DNA of 64,000 bases from Maioricimonas rarisocia (GCF_007747795.1 NZ_CP036275.1:1254501-1318500), one strand, 5' to 3'. Counted from the stretch's first letter, positions 9,947 to 20,465 are shown. A program made the numbers and translations. Notes: generated from the sequence alone by a model not told the origin.

Positions 9947-10993
9947 TTGTCGATCGAGTTTGTCTGTCCGCACTGCGAATACCTGCTGCGTACCGCCGCC
10001 GACAAGGCGGGAATGCGTGCCGAGTGTCCGGCGTGTGGAGATCCGCTATGGATCCCGTATCCCGAAGAACTGCCGTCCGGCGGTCATGCGGCCGCAGCAG
10101 CCAGCGTCGAAGACGACGCCTGGGAGCCGGACAGCCGCGACCGGTATGACCAGCGGCGCGAGTCGTTCGACGATCCGGCGGAGGACGTCGAGACGTTCGA
10201 CGAGATTGAGGACGTCGACCCCGAGGACTGGGCCGAACCGCTCGACGCCGACGAAGTCGCGTCCGAGGCCATGCATGAAGCCCTCTCGAAGAACGACTCG
10301 AGGGAGTGGCATCGCGAGGGGGAACTGTGGGCGCCGCGACTGGTCGATCCGGGAGAAATCCTGACCCGGACGTTCGAACTGTTCGGACGGAACTTCGGCC
10401 TGCTGGTGACCGCCGGTGCCGTCGAACTGGTGATCGGCATCGTGGCCATTGTTGTCGTTGCCGTGCCGGCTCTGCTCACCGCGGCGATGCTCTGGGACGG
10501 TACGCCCGTGGCGCTGTTCGTGGCCGCGATCGTCTGGATCTGCGGTTTCGCCGTGGCGACGTCCTGGCTGGCGGTGGGCCATTTCCGGTTCTACCTCAAG
10601 CTGGCCCGGGGCGAAGAAGCGACGCTGGCCGATCTGTTGCAGGCCGGGCCGATCGCGGGGCGAATGACCGCGCTCAACATCCTGTTCGGCATCCTGACGA
10701 TCGTCGGCCTGATGATGTGCGTGATTCCGGGGCTGTTCGTCATGCTCGTCTACTGGCCCTACGGCCGCTTGCTGGTCGAGCGGAACCTGCCGGGGTTTAC
10801 GGCGTTCGAGGCGTCGCGCGGCGTCACCCGCGGGCATCTGGCGACGAGCCTGGTGCTGGTCTTCACGGCCATCGGTGCGACGGTCGCCTGCAATGTCATT
10901 CCGCTCGGCGTCGTCATTTCGGTGCCGTTCATCGGACTGCTGTTCTCGGTCGCGTACCTGCGGATGACCCGACAGCCGGTCGGGCTCGACTGA
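9947..10993 (+). CDS. zinc-ribbon multi-pass membrane protein
   Basis: The protein is 348 aa if it starts at TTG 9947. That start is preceded by GGGAG at 6 nt spacing, whereas the upstream in-frame TTG overlaps the end of yebC without such a site. Residues 7-30 form a two-CxxC zinc ribbon (CPHC and CPAC). An acidic linker follows (45-130), then about five hydrophobic segments between 145 and 340 (for example LLVTAGAVELVIGIVAIVVV and ALNILFGILTIVGLMMCVIP). This cytoplasmic ribbon plus membrane domain layout is frequent in planctomycetes. The substrate or partner is unknown. It lies between yebC and ruvB on the same strand. Confidence 0.8.
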   Translation: MSIEFVCPHCEYLLRTAADKAGMRAECPACGDPLWIPYPEELPSGGHAAAAASVEDDAWEPDSRDRYDQRRESFDDPAEDVETFDEIEDVDPEDWAEPLDADEVASEAMHEALSKNDSREWHREGELWAPRLVDPGEILTRTFELFGRNFGLLVTAGAVELVIGIVAIVVVAVPALLTAAMLWDGTPVALFVAAIVWICGFAVATSWLAVGHFRFYLKLARGEEATLADLLQAGPIAGRMTALNILFGILTIVGLMMCVIPGLFVMLVYWPYGRLLVERNLPGFTAFEASRGVTRGHLATSLVLVFTAIGATVACNVIPLGVVISVPFIGLLFSVAYLRMTRQPVGLD

Positions 10994-11126
10994 ACCAGCC
11001 GCGCGTCATCCACCGTTGATGTCGCACGACGACGTGGACGTCTGTGCGCAGAAGGTTTATTCTGGATCGATCCGGGCGGCAGGAGCGTGCCCGGGACGAT
11101 GTTCGAACTCGATCGGCGAATGACGG

Positions 11127-12275
11127 ATGGTCCGCGAGACAGTTTTTCAGGGAGGATCCGGAAGCGGCGACGAACCTCCGCGCCGCCCGCCCGGCGGCTC
11201 GCCCCCGGGGGGGCCGCCACCAGGCAGTCCGCCACCAGGTCAGCCGTTCAATCCCGACGACGACCAGTTCGACGAAGCCCTCAGGCCCAAACATCTCGAG
11301 CAGGTCATCGGACAGGCCAAGGTCGTCGAACGCATCCAGGTGATGCTCGATGCCACCCGCAAGCGCGGCGATACGCTCGGCCATCTGCTGCTCGATGGCC
11401 CGCCCGGCATCGGCAAGACCACGCTGGCGACGGTCATTCCCCGCGAACTGGGCGTCGAGCTTCAGATTGCTGCCGGCCCGGCCCTCTCCGCTCCCAAAGA
11501 CCTGCTGCCGTACCTCACCAATGCCTCACCCGGCTCGGTGCTGTTCATCGATGAGATCCACCGGCTGCCAGCGGCGGTCGAAGAGTTCCTGTACCCGGCG
11601 ATGGAAGACTTCCGCATCGATATCGCGCTGGGTGACGGCCTGAACGCCCGCACCATCAACATGCAGCTCAAGCCGTTTACGGTGATCGGTGCCACAACCC
11701 GCGCCGGCATGCTGACGGCACCGATGCGGGACCGCTTCGTCTACCGCGAGCACCTCGACTTCTACGAAGTGGAAGACCTGGTCGAGATCATTCGCCGCAA
11801 TGCCGTGAAGCTGCGGACGACAATCACCGATACCGCCGCCTTCGAGATTGCCCGCCGCAGCCAGGGGACCCCCCGCAAGGCGAACAACCTGCTGCTGCGA
11901 ACGCGCGACGTTGCGACGCTGCGGGACGACAAGGGTGAGATCACGACTGAAGTGGCTGCAGAAGCACTGGAAATGCTCGAGATCGATACCTTCGGCCTCG
12001 AACGCCAGGACCGCCGCTACCTCGAAACGCTGATGGACATCTTCGGCGGTGGTCCGGCAGGACTGCAGGCGATCGCGCACAGCATGAGCGTTCCTCCCGA
12101 CACACTCGAGGATGACATCGAACCGTTTCTGCTGCGGTCCGGTTTGATCCAGCGGACGCCGCGCGGACGAGTGGCGACCGATGCGGCTTACCGGCATGTG
12201 GGACGGACGCCGCCCCGCACGCCCGGTAATGCGGACGACTCCGACGACGAGCCGCCGCAGAAGAAGCTGTTCTGA
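11127..12275 (+). CDS. ruvB: Holliday junction branch-migration helicase RuvB
   Basis: RuvB is the hexameric AAA+ motor that drives branch migration with RuvA. The 382-aa protein has Walker [10 protein letters not shown] (near 90), Walker B FIDEIHRL (near 140), sensor/arginine-finger region [17 protein letters not shown] (near 188) and [12 protein letters not shown]. It ends in a winged-helix DNA-binding domain. The first ~45 residues are unusual: a Pro/Gly-rich low-complexity stretch precedes the normal [12 protein letters not shown] start. The assigned ATG has no clear ribosome-binding site, so the N-terminus is the least certain part. ruvA and ruvC are not in the window. It converges on the porin gene, 30 bp away. 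Confidence 0.95.
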   Translation: MVRETVFQGGSGSGDEPPRRPPGGSPPGGPPPGSPPPGQPFNPDDDQFDEALRPKHLEQVIGQAKVVERIQVMLDATRKRGDTLGHLLLDGPPGIGKTTLATVIPRELGVELQIAAGPALSAPKDLLPYLTNASPGSVLFIDEIHRLPAAVEEFLYPAMEDFRIDIALGDGLNARTINMQLKPFTVIGATTRAGMLTAPMRDRFVYREHLDFYEVEDLVEIIRRNAVKLRTTITDTAAFEIARRSQGTPRKANNLLLRTRDVATLRDDKGEITTEVAAEALEMLEIDTFGLERQDRRYLETLMDIFGGGPAGLQAIAHSMSVPPDTLEDDIEPFLLRSGLIQRTPRGRVATDAAYRHVGRTPPRTPGNADDSDDEPPQKKLF

Positions 12276-12305
12276 CAGACCGGCCGTCCGCTTCAGCCGT
12301 CCGCT

Positions 12306-13754
12306 TCAGAAGTCGATCTGAGCCCGCACGGCCAGAATGTCGGTGCCGGAGTCTCCCGCACCCGGACTGCTGAGAATCGCGTGGATGTAATTAAACTGCG
12401 CCTTGAAGTAGCGGTTCAGGTACCAGTTCAGTCCCAGCGTCAGATCCGTCAGCTCGCCACCCTGGATGTTCGCGTCATTCAGGTTGATCCAGGACCAGCG
12501 GGCCGCCACTTCCCAGGCGCCGCTGTAGCCGGTGCCGAAGTTGTGGTGCGGCACGATGCGGCCGAACACGCCCTGTTTGCGGTTGTACGAACGACGCTCG
12601 CCGGTCAGCGCATACGAGGCCTGGGCATATATGGCGGGGAACGCCAGTGACGGCCCCCCTTCCTGGTTGACCATGGCGTACATCAGTTCGGACTGCAGCG
12701 TGACGCCTCCGACCTGGCCGGCGAGTTCGGTCCCCAGCATCTGGGCAGACTGGGCGGGGATGTTTCCCGTATCGACGAAGAACGGGATGACCGTCGGGCC
12801 ACCGTTGATGTCGCCCGCCGTGAAGCCGATTTCCGGCGTCGAGCGGAAACGGAACCGGTGTGTCGAGGGCTGCAGGTGGGCGAAGTTGAAGCCGGCGTGA
12901 ACGAGGGCGTCGTCACCCTCTTCCAGCAGAAGTCCGGTCAGGCGGGTGCTCAACCCGTAGCCGCTGTCACCGAAGCTGCCTCCGAACTGGTCGACGGGGT
13001 ACCGGAACGCCGAGACGGCCCATGTTGCCTGTTCGTCGAACGCGGTGTCGAAGGCCCCGATGCCGGTCTGGCGGAAGGGAAAGAAGGTGAACGCCGTCGA
13101 GCGTTCCAGAAACATCAGTTCCTTCACGCTGGTCAGCGCATCCATCGAAAACGGCTGCCGCCACTGGCCGACGCGCACGTTGCCGAGGACCGAAACGTCC
13201 TCCACCGTGGCATAAACGTCCATGAAAGTTGGCCGTCCGGGGAAGCCGAAATCGAACTCGATCATGTAGTTGACGTTTTCGGCAACGTGCCCGGTGGCTG
13301 CGAGCCGGGCCCGGCGGAAGTCTGTGGAGTCGGGAATGTCTCCCACCGCTGCGGTGCTGGCGGCATCCTGTCCGAACCAGGCGGATTCCACCTGAAACAG
13401 GCCTTTGACGCTGACCGTGGGATAACCGGATTCCATTCCCGGCAGTGCCAGCGTCGTTCCTGACAGGACAGAGCCCCCGGTTGGCGCGCAGTCGACGCAC
13501 GGGGGAGTGTCGTTCCAGCCGATCTGGAGGACGTCGTCCGTGTGCAGATCGCTTTCTGAAGTGGGCGACGGAGTCACCGCGGGATCGGCGATCGACTGGC
13601 CGCTCACCGGACCGGACGAAGGCGGGGGCGGCGCGCTGTTCGCCCAACCTCCCCTCGGAGCCGAGGACAGCACAAGCAGCAACATTGCCAGGCGGCAGAG
13701 ACGAATCTGGATGGGACTGCGAAAGCGGAACGGTGACGGAGCGAGCGGCTTCAT
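12306..13754 (-). CDS. phosphate-selective porin O/P-like outer-membrane protein
   Basis: The protein is 482 aa from the ATG at 13754, where a signal peptide begins (MKPLAPSPFRFRS, then LCRLAMLLLVLSSA). The mature part has alternating beta-strand patterns and the Porin_O_P hallmarks: an early VSVKGLFQVESAWF strand, DFRRARLAATGHVAENVNY, VRVGQWRQPFSMDALTS, and a C-terminal aromatic residue (AVRAQIDF). It should form a beta-barrel in the outer membrane. The N-terminal ~60 residues after the signal are Pro/Ser-rich and contain a Cys pair (PPCVDCAP) not typical of porins. The frame stays open upstream to 14099, but that part is not protein-like. The substrate is not predictable. Confidence 0.85.
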   Translation of the reverse strand: MKPLAPSPFRFRSPIQIRLCRLAMLLLVLSSAPRGGWANSAPPPPSSGPVSGQSIADPAVTPSPTSESDLHTDDVLQIGWNDTPPCVDCAPTGGSVLSGTTLALPGMESGYPTVSVKGLFQVESAWFGQDAASTAAVGDIPDSTDFRRARLAATGHVAENVNYMIEFDFGFPGRPTFMDVYATVEDVSVLGNVRVGQWRQPFSMDALTSVKELMFLERSTAFTFFPFRQTGIGAFDTAFDEQATWAVSAFRYPVDQFGGSFGDSGYGLSTRLTGLLLEEGDDALVHAGFNFAHLQPSTHRFRFRSTPEIGFTAGDINGGPTVIPFFVDTGNIPAQSAQMLGTELAGQVGGVTLQSELMYAMVNQEGGPSLAFPAIYAQASYALTGERRSYNRKQGVFGRIVPHHNFGTGYSGAWEVAARWSWINLNDANIQGGELTDLTLGLNWYLNRYFKAQFNYIHAILSSPGAGDSGTDILAVRAQIDF

Positions 13755-13944
13755 CAATTCGGAGGGGCAGGGTTTCTGGGGGCCGAATGGCCCGGTATGG
13801 CGGGGGCAACCACCAAGGGTGCAGCGGACTGAATAACCGACCCGCATCCCGTCACGGAAGACCGTCCCTGCACAAACCGCGCAGAGGCGCAATAACGGCC
13901 GCTCCTGCCCCGGGCACACGAGCCGACCGGCAGGAACTGCGCGC

Positions 13945-13981
13945 AAAAAAACGGAACCGGCGAACGAATCACCGGTCCCGT
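13945..13981 (-). terminator. rho-independent terminator of tpx
   Basis: Read on the minus strand, arms ACGGGACCGG and CCGGTTCCGT (one mismatch) enclose an 11-nt loop and are followed by seven T residues. It lies 48 nt after the tpx stop codon. Confidence 0.8.
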
Positions 13982-14028
13982 GTGCCGAGGATAAGTCGGT
14001 GCAAGTGCTGCACCTCAAACTGGATCCG

Positions 14029-14532
14029 TCAGCTCTTTGCGGCCGACAGGGCGGCGTCGTAATCCGGATGCTCGGCGATCTCGCCGCAGTATTCGACATG
14101 CTTGATCGTGTCGTCGGGACCGACCACGAAGATCGCCCGCGACAGGCACCGTTCCAGCGGTCCGCTCTTGATCAGCACGCCGTACGCTTCACCGAAGCTG
14201 GCCGCCCGGTGATCGCTCAGGCACTGCACCTTGTCGACGTTCTCGGCTCCGCACCACCGTTTCTGGCCGAAAGGGAGATCGGTGCTGACGACCAGAACAT
14301 CGACGCCGTCGAGCTGGGCGGCTTCGTCGTTGAACCGCTTCGTCTCGGCATGGCAGACGGAGGTGTCCAGCGAGGGCACGGTCGCGATGATTCGGGTCTT
14401 TCCCGAGGTCGAGGAGAGCGTGACGTCTTCGAGTCCGTTGCTCTGCAGCGAGAAATCGGGAGCCTTGTCGCCCGCCTTCAGCTCGTTGCCTGACAGTTCG
14501 ACGGGATTTCCTTTCAACGTAACCTGCGGCAT
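14029..14532 (-). CDS. tpx: thiol peroxidase Tpx (atypical 2-Cys peroxiredoxin)
   Basis: Tpx reduces hydrogen peroxide and alkyl hydroperoxides using thioredoxin. The 167-aa length is normal. The peroxidatic cysteine is Cys60 in PSLDTSVCHAETKRFN and the resolving cysteine is Cys94 in KRWCGAEN, matching Cys61 and Cys95 of the E. coli enzyme. The start MPQVTLKGNP is preceded by AGGGAGA on the minus strand, a good ribosome-binding site. It has its own terminator and is divergent from mnmG across 222 bp, so it is probably monocistronic. Confidence 0.95.
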   Translation of the reverse strand: MPQVTLKGNPVELSGNELKAGDKAPDFSLQSNGLEDVTLSSTSGKTRIIATVPSLDTSVCHAETKRFNDEAAQLDGVDVLVVSTDLPFGQKRWCGAENVDKVQCLSDHRAASFGEAYGVLIKSGPLERCLSRAIFVVGPDDTIKHVEYCGEIAEHPDYDAALSAAKS

Positions 14533-14754
14533 GGTGTCTCTCCCTATGATTGGTTGAAGTCGCGTGAGTGTCTCCGGGGAATTCAGTATCGTGGAGGCTT
14601 GGCGGCATTCCAAGCATCGCCGGGGGGATTGCTTGCGGGATTCACGAGCCCGTCTCCAACGCTGCCCTGAGGGGCGGGCTCCCTGGTGACGATCGGGGGC
14701 TGCATGAGGTCCCGGACAGCCGCTGTTTCGTTTCAAAGTACTGACACCCAGGTC

Positions 14755-16629
14755 ATGAATTCACATTACGAATACGACGTCGTTGTCATCGGAGCCGGCC
14801 ACGCGGGAACCGAAGCGGCTCTGGCGGCTGCCCGCATGGGGGCCCGCACGGCACTGCTGACGATGAACTGCGACACCGTCGGCCAGATGAGCTGCAATCC
14901 CGCCATCGGCGGCGTCGCCAAGGGGCAGATCGTCCGGGAGATTGACGCACTCGGCGGCGAAATGGGCCGCGTCATCGACGAGACCGGCATCCAGTTCCGC
15001 ATGCTCAATAGCGGCAAGGGACCGGCCATGCACAGTCCCCGGGCCCAGGCGGACAAAAAGGCGTATCAGTTCGCCGTCAAGCACCGGGTCGAACTGCAGG
15101 AGAATCTGACCCTGCGGCAGGAGATGGTCGAAGAGATTCTGGCCGAGCCGGATCCGCAGGGCGAAACTCACAGCGAAGACGGTTCGCCCGCGCCCCGCAT
15201 GCGGATTACCGGAGTGCGCGTGCGCGGCGATGCGATCTATCGTTGTCGGGCGATCGTCGTTACCACCGGCACGTTCCTGCAGGCCATCATGCATACCGGC
15301 GAAGCAAAGGCGGCCGGGGGACGCGCGGGAGAAGGGACGACAGGCACACTCTCGGACAGCTTTCGCAAGCTCGGCTTCACGCTCGAACGGTTCAAGACGG
15401 GTACACCGGCGCGTCTGAACGGACGCACGATTGATCACTCGGTCCTGAAGGAGCAGCCTGGCGACGAGAATCCCGTCCCGTTTTCGTTTCTCACCGAGCG
15501 GATCACACAGCCGCAGATCTCCTGCTGGCTGACCGAAACGAATGCCGACGTGCACGAGCTGATCCGCGAGAACCTGCATCGCGCGCCGATGTACAGCGGC
15601 CAGATCGATTCGACCGGTCCGCGGTACTGTCCCTCGATCGAAGACAAGATCGTCCGCTTCGCCGAGCGGGACTCGCACCAGATCTTCCTCGAGCCCGAAG
15701 GCCGCAACACGCTCGAGTATTACTGCAACGGCATCTCGACGAGCCTGCCCCGCGACGTTCAGGACCGGATGATTCATTCGATTCGCGGTCTGGAGAACGC
15801 GGAGATCATGCGTTATGGCTACGCGGTCGAGTATGACTTCGCGCCGCCGACGCAGCTGTTCCCCACGCTCGAAACCAAGCGGGTGGGCGGCCTGTACTTT
15901 GCCGGCCAGATCAACGGCACGACCGGATACGAAGAAGCGGCAGGGCAGGGGCTGCTGGCGGGAGCAAATGCGGCCCTCAGTCTTCAGGAGGCCGAGCCGC
16001 TGATTCTCGATCGCTCGCAGGCGTATCTCGGCGTGCTGATCGACGACCTGGTGACCAAAGGAGTCGACGAGCCTTACCGCATGTTTACCTCGCGGGCCGA
16101 GTACCGCATGCTACTTCGTCATGACAACGCGGACCGCCGGCTCACTCCGCTGGGGCACCGCGTGGGGCTGGTGACGGCGGATCGCTGGGAACGCCACGAA
16201 CGCTACGAAGGGGAGATCCAGCGGGCACTCAGTCTGCTGCAGTCCCGTCGTCATGAAGGGAACACGCTCGAGGAGTGGTTGCGGCGACCGGAAATCGGCT
16301 GGGACGACCTGTGTGGATTCAGCGCCGATGTTGCGGCCCTGGAGGTGCCGGACCGCGTTCGGCAGCAGGTGACCGTCGAAGTGAAGTACGCCGGCTACAT
16401 TCGACGGCAGCAGGTGGAGATCGAACGTCAGGAGAAGGTGCAGTCGGTGCCGATTCCGACGACGTTTGATTTTCATGCCATTCCGCAACTGCGAGTCGAA
16501 GCGCGGGAGAAATTCAGTCGTGTGCGGCCGGCGAATCTCGGACAGGCGGGCCGCATCAGTGGAATCACGCCGGCCGATCTGGCGGTGCTGATGCTGTATC
16601 TGAAAGAACCCCGTCGGATGGCGACATAA
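14755..16629 (+). CDS. mnmG: tRNA uridine-5-carboxymethylaminomethyl(34) synthesis enzyme MnmG
   Basis: MnmG (GidA) works with MnmE to build the cmnm5U modification at wobble U34 of several tRNAs, using FAD and a methylene-tetrahydrofolate-derived carbon. The protein is 624 aa, the normal length. It shows the dinucleotide-binding [10 protein letters not shown] (residues 11-20), the family motifs [19 protein letters not shown] and [24 protein letters not shown], the second conserved region [16 protein letters not shown], and the C-terminal helical domain ([13 protein letters not shown]). I chose ATG 14755 ([13 protein letters not shown]) because it fits the family start. The open frame reaches 14686. 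mnmE is not in the window. Confidence 0.97.
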   Translation: MNSHYEYDVVVIGAGHAGTEAALAAARMGARTALLTMNCDTVGQMSCNPAIGGVAKGQIVREIDALGGEMGRVIDETGIQFRMLNSGKGPAMHSPRAQADKKAYQFAVKHRVELQENLTLRQEMVEEILAEPDPQGETHSEDGSPAPRMRITGVRVRGDAIYRCRAIVVTTGTFLQAIMHTGEAKAAGGRAGEGTTGTLSDSFRKLGFTLERFKTGTPARLNGRTIDHSVLKEQPGDENPVPFSFLTERITQPQISCWLTETNADVHELIRENLHRAPMYSGQIDSTGPRYCPSIEDKIVRFAERDSHQIFLEPEGRNTLEYYCNGISTSLPRDVQDRMIHSIRGLENAEIMRYGYAVEYDFAPPTQLFPTLETKRVGGLYFAGQINGTTGYEEAAGQGLLAGANAALSLQEAEPLILDRSQAYLGVLIDDLVTKGVDEPYRMFTSRAEYRMLLRHDNADRRLTPLGHRVGLVTADRWERHERYEGEIQRALSLLQSRRHEGNTLEEWLRRPEIGWDDLCGFSADVAALEVPDRVRQQVTVEVKYAGYIRRQQVEIERQEKVQSVPIPTTFDFHAIPQLRVEAREKFSRVRPANLGQAGRISGITPADLAVLMLYLKEPRRMAT

Positions 16630-16730
16630 ATTCGCAATTCGCGCTGGCGCCCACGGGGGATTGATGGTACCCTCGATCTTTGCAGGATTTGGAGAAAATA
16701 GGAGGAGGGCGTCGTCAAGCGAAACCGATG

Positions 16731-16758
16731 TTGACCGTGTCCGTTGATTGGATACAAT
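16731..16758 (+). promoter_or_regulatory. sigma70-type promoter for the HTH-REC regulator
   Basis: TTGACC (16731-16736) and TACAAT (16753-16758) are separated by 16 nt, one of the best matches in the window. Transcription would start near 16765, leaving a leader of about 155 nt before the ATG at 16924. Confidence 0.55.
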
Positions 16759-16923
16759 CGGAATTGCTGATAATGCCGGTAAAACAGACTCTTCCGGCAC
16801 TTTCAAAAAATCGCTTCGCGAGCCTGTCAGGGAAGATTCTTCCTGGTTTTCGTCCAGGGATGTCCAGGTGCTGAGGCTTGGTCTCCATCCAGACCCAGCC
16901 GAGACGAGGGATGGAAGAGCACT

Positions 16924-17508
16924 ATGAAAACCGTCTTCACCACTGGTGAGGCTGCCAAGATCTGCAAGGTCAGCCAGCAAACAATCATTCGCTGTTTCGA
17001 CTCGGGACAACTGAAGGGATTTCGGGTGCCCGGTTCGAGATTCCGGCGGATCCCGCGCGACGTTCTCTACAAGTTTATGAAAGAGAACGGCATCCCGACC
17101 GATGCGCTCGAGAGCGGCAAACGCAAAGCGCTCGTCGTCGATGACGATCAGGATCTCGTCGAACTGCTGCGCGATGCGCTCGAGGCGGACGGCCGCTTCG
17201 AAGTCAAAGTCGCCAACAATGGCTTCGATGCCGGCATGCTCGTCAAGGAGTATCGCCCCGACGTCCTCGTCCTCGATGTGATGTTGCCGGATATCAACGG
17301 CAAGGAAGTCTGCCAGCGGGTGCGCAGCGACTCATCGCTCGATGACGTGAAGATCATCTGCATCAGCGGTATGGTCGAAGCAGACAAGATCAGCGAACTC
17401 AAGGATGCCGGCGCCAACGACTTCATGCAGAAGCCGTTCGAAGTCGACCAGCTCGTTGATCGCCTCTGCAAGATGCTCGATATGGAACCGGCTGCCGCAG
17501 GACGCTGA
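16924..17508 (+). CDS. response regulator with N-terminal excisionase/MerR-type HTH
   Basis: The 194-aa protein combines a MerR/excisionase-like helix-turn-helix (residues 4-60, TTGEAAKICKVSQQTIIRCFDSG) with a receiver domain (67-190). The receiver has the acidic pocket at Asp73-75, the phospho-acceptor Asp118 (VLVLDVMLP), Ser148 and Lys170 (MQKPFE). The order is reversed from the usual REC-then-output arrangement. It is therefore a phosphorylation-controlled DNA-binding protein. The histidine kinase 95 nt downstream is the obvious partner. Its target genes are unknown. Confidence 0.85.
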   Translation: MKTVFTTGEAAKICKVSQQTIIRCFDSGQLKGFRVPGSRFRRIPRDVLYKFMKENGIPTDALESGKRKALVVDDDQDLVELLRDALEADGRFEVKVANNGFDAGMLVKEYRPDVLVLDVMLPDINGKEVCQRVRSDSSLDDVKIICISGMVEADKISELKDAGANDFMQKPFEVDQLVDRLCKMLDMEPAAAGR

Positions 17509-17603
17509 GGATTCAATTGCAGGCGACGAGTCGCGGTTGCCGGGCACAGCGGTGTCCCGGGGGATGACTGCACCAGGTTTCAGAACAGAGTGGGACCACT
17601 GGT

Positions 17604-18725
17604 GTGAATACCCAACCGGCGACTTCCCCGAACGGTCCGGACGCTCAGGCCGCCGTTCGTCTCATCGAAACAGCGCTGCCGTTCGCCACGCTCGAAGAAC
17701 TGCTCGTCCGCCTCAGTCGCTTCTGGCTCGAAGAACTCGTTGCCTCCTCATCTGTGCTGGCGGTCCGCTCTCGCGATGGCCGTCATTTCGTGGCCACGGC
17801 TGGAGAGCAGGACGCAATCCGGGTTCTGTCTGGCAGGGCAGCCACGGATGAGCTGCGCGCCACGGCCCTGGCCGGAATGGATCAGGGCGATCCCCACCGG
17901 TGGATTCCCCTGGGAGCCAACGGCGACGTCGTTGCCGGCCTCGCACTCTGGTGGAGCGACTCACAGTCGGCTTACCCGGAAATCCACCCGGCGGCGATTA
18001 CCGCCACGGCCCGTTTGCTCGCGCACGGACGCGATCTCGAGCACCGCCTTCGTGACGCCAAACTGGAGTCGATGGCCGAATTCGCTGCCGGGGCCGGGCA
18101 CGAAATCAATAACCCGCTTACGTCGATCGTCCGCTATGCGCAGGTCCTCAAGCGGGGCGAAACCGATCCCGAACGGCTGCGGGCACTCAATACGATCGGC
18201 GGACAGGCATACCGCGTCCGCGACATGATCGGCGACGCGATGCTCTTCGCGCGTCCTCCGGAGCCGAAAGCGGAGCTGCTGGACATCGCCACCCTCGTCG
18301 ACGAAGCCGTTGCCCGGATTGTCGCGGACTTCGCCGACAGCTCACCTCGACTGCACGTGGAGATTCAACCGGGACTTTCGGTCACGGCCGACCGCAGCCA
18401 GTTTCAGGTTGTGCTGCATGAACTGCTGAGGAACGCCGCGGAAGCGATCGATGCGGGGGGGCGGATTCGCGTCGAGGCCCGTCGCGCACGAAGCGACAAA
18501 CGGGACGAGACGATCCTGACGGTCTCCGACGACGGACGTTCGCTCAGCGAGACAGAACGCGTTCACCTGTTCGATCCCTACTTCTCGGGACGCCAGGCCG
18601 GCCGCGGACTCGGCTTTGGACTATCCAAATGCTGGCGGATTGTGGCGATGCACGGCGGCTGGATTGACGTCGATGCGGATGCCGATGAAGTCCGCGTGAC
18701 CACCTGCTGGCCCGAGCGATCCTGA
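17604..18725 (+). CDS. soluble sensor histidine kinase
   Basis: The protein is 373 aa. Residues 1-145 look like a GAF-type sensory region. There is no signal peptide or membrane segment, so it should sense a cytoplasmic cue. The HisKA phospho-acceptor is His166 in GAGHEINNPLTSIVRYA. The ATPase domain has an N box (HELLRNAAEAI), a G1 box in which the second glycine is replaced (SDDGRSL), an F box (LFDPYFSG) and a clear G2 box (GLGFGLSKC). The start is a GTG at 17604 with only weak ribosome-binding sequence. The adjacent HTH-REC protein is its likely target. Confidence 0.85.
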   Translation: MNTQPATSPNGPDAQAAVRLIETALPFATLEELLVRLSRFWLEELVASSSVLAVRSRDGRHFVATAGEQDAIRVLSGRAATDELRATALAGMDQGDPHRWIPLGANGDVVAGLALWWSDSQSAYPEIHPAAITATARLLAHGRDLEHRLRDAKLESMAEFAAGAGHEINNPLTSIVRYAQVLKRGETDPERLRALNTIGGQAYRVRDMIGDAMLFARPPEPKAELLDIATLVDEAVARIVADFADSSPRLHVEIQPGLSVTADRSQFQVVLHELLRNAAEAIDAGGRIRVEARRARSDKRDETILTVSDDGRSLSETERVHLFDPYFSGRQAGRGLGFGLSKCWRIVAMHGGWIDVDADADEVRVTTCWPERS

Positions 18726-18941
18726 GCGGACCGTCGAAGTTCGCGGCGAGTCTCGCGACTCGAAATGCTTCGTGCGGGGGGACTCCCGCTCTCTGTGAAC
18801 CGGGCGTGAGACTTTCCCGATCGGTGCTGGACTTCGCACTACTGTCCGGGCAGACTGAAGAGGTCTGATCTCCGGACGATCCGGGCCATCGTTCACATCC
18901 TGGTTTCTCGGCCGCCCCGGCGGATCGCAAGGAGTCCCCCC

Positions 18942-20435
18942 ATGAACAACGCCACGGCCGTCGATGCTGCGCGATTCACTGCCTCAGGTTTGCGGCTGCG
19001 CGCCGGGATTGCTCTCGCCTGTCTGCTGAGTTCGGCAATGCTTTCCCATCCGGTATCTGCTGCCGATGCGGAAGACCTGCTGACGTATATCCCGGCGTCG
19101 GCGAATGCGGTCGTCGTCATCGAAGCAGAAAGCCTGATGAACTCCGAGATGGCGATCCGGGGCGGTTGGAAGGAGAAGAAGGAGTTTGCCTACGGGCAAC
19201 GACCGCTGGCCGTGCCGGCCGAGGCAAACGCCATTGTCGTCGCTGCTCATCTCGATCCGACCGATATGTTGTCGGTGCGGTGGCAACTGGCACTGACGAA
19301 GCTGACCGAAGAATTCCCCGTCAGGGCGGTCGCCCGTGCCGAAGGAGGCTACGTCGACGAAATCGCCGGGATGCAGGTCGCTTGGACACCGTCCAACGCC
19401 TATGTGTTCGAGGTGGCACCGCGAACTCAGGGAATGGTTTTTCCGGCGGATCGGCAGGCGGCATCACGGTGGATCCGTACGCTGGATCGCCGTTCGGGAA
19501 GTCAGCTTTCGGAGTACCTCGCTTCAGCCGCCCAACTCGCTGGCCCGCAGACGCAGTTGGTCATTGCAATCGATCTGACGGACGTCGTGCAGCCGCATCG
19601 GGTCGCGGAAGCGCTTGAGCAGTCGGATACGCTCAATGGCAAGCAGGACAGTGTGGAGCAGTTTGCCGGCATCCTGCGGGGGCTGAAGGGCCTCACGCTG
19701 ACAGCAAGCGTGAAGGGGCGCGCTCTCGGTCTGTTGCGTGTGGACTTCGACCAGGACGTCTCTGCCCTCGGAACTCTGGGGAAGCCGCTGCTGCTTGAAG
19801 TCCTCAGCGACTTTGGCGCGAGCCTTCCCGACCTCGAGAACTGGACCTTCAACGTGGACGGCCAGTCGATCGAAATGCGGGGGACGTTTTCCGAAAGTGG
19901 TCTGCGTCGCGTCGGCAGCCTGCTCGAACTTCCTTCGACCAAATACAGCGATCTGGCGGAAGCCGAACCGAGCGAGCCGGGGACTCCTGACTATGCCCGG
20001 GCGTCCCAGGCGTATTTCCGCTCCGTGACGACGCTGATCGACGACCTGCGGGGAACGCTGAAGTCCCACCGCGACAATCACACGCTGTGGTTCGAACGGT
20101 ACGCTCGCAAGATCGACGCGCTTCCAATCCTCAACGTCGACGAAGAACTCCTCGAATGGGGAGCCACGGTGTCGTCTTCGTTCCGCGGCATCGGCCTGGC
20201 GGCACGCACGGCCGGTGTGCGCCAGGGAGTCCGCAAGTCGCAGACGTATGGCGACTACTCCTATTCCAGTAGCGGTTACTACAGCTATCGCCCCCAGAGT
20301 TCCCGCAAGACACAGGTCCAGCGGGAAGAACAGGGGCGGGCCACACTGATGCGGGCCGGAAGCTGGAAGGAGATTGAGGACTCAACCGCCGCGATCCGCC
20401 GCGCCATGACGAAAAAGTATGGCGTCGAGTTCTGA
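18942..20435 (+). CDS. secreted hypothetical protein
   Basis: The 497-aa product starts with an extended signal peptide (LRLRAGIALACLLSSAMLSHPVSAADA, cleavage about residue 41). The mature part is soluble and opens with DLLTYIPASANAVVVIEAESLM, a pattern seen in planctomycete exported proteins of unknown role. Near 420-445 there is a Tyr/Ser-rich stretch (YGDYSYSSSGYYSYRP). I recognise no enzyme motif. AAGGAG precedes the ATG. A strong terminator 30 nt after the stop ends this transcript. Confidence 0.8.
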   Translation: MNNATAVDAARFTASGLRLRAGIALACLLSSAMLSHPVSAADAEDLLTYIPASANAVVVIEAESLMNSEMAIRGGWKEKKEFAYGQRPLAVPAEANAIVVAAHLDPTDMLSVRWQLALTKLTEEFPVRAVARAEGGYVDEIAGMQVAWTPSNAYVFEVAPRTQGMVFPADRQAASRWIRTLDRRSGSQLSEYLASAAQLAGPQTQLVIAIDLTDVVQPHRVAEALEQSDTLNGKQDSVEQFAGILRGLKGLTLTASVKGRALGLLRVDFDQDVSALGTLGKPLLLEVLSDFGASLPDLENWTFNVDGQSIEMRGTFSESGLRRVGSLLELPSTKYSDLAEAEPSEPGTPDYARASQAYFRSVTTLIDDLRGTLKSHRDNHTLWFERYARKIDALPILNVDEELLEWGATVSSSFRGIGLAARTAGVRQGVRKSQTYGDYSYSSSGYYSYRPQSSRKTQVQREEQGRATLMRAGSWKEIEDSTAAIRRAMTKKYGVEF

Positions 20436-20465
20436 TCACGCTGACCACTCACGTAATCATTCGAC

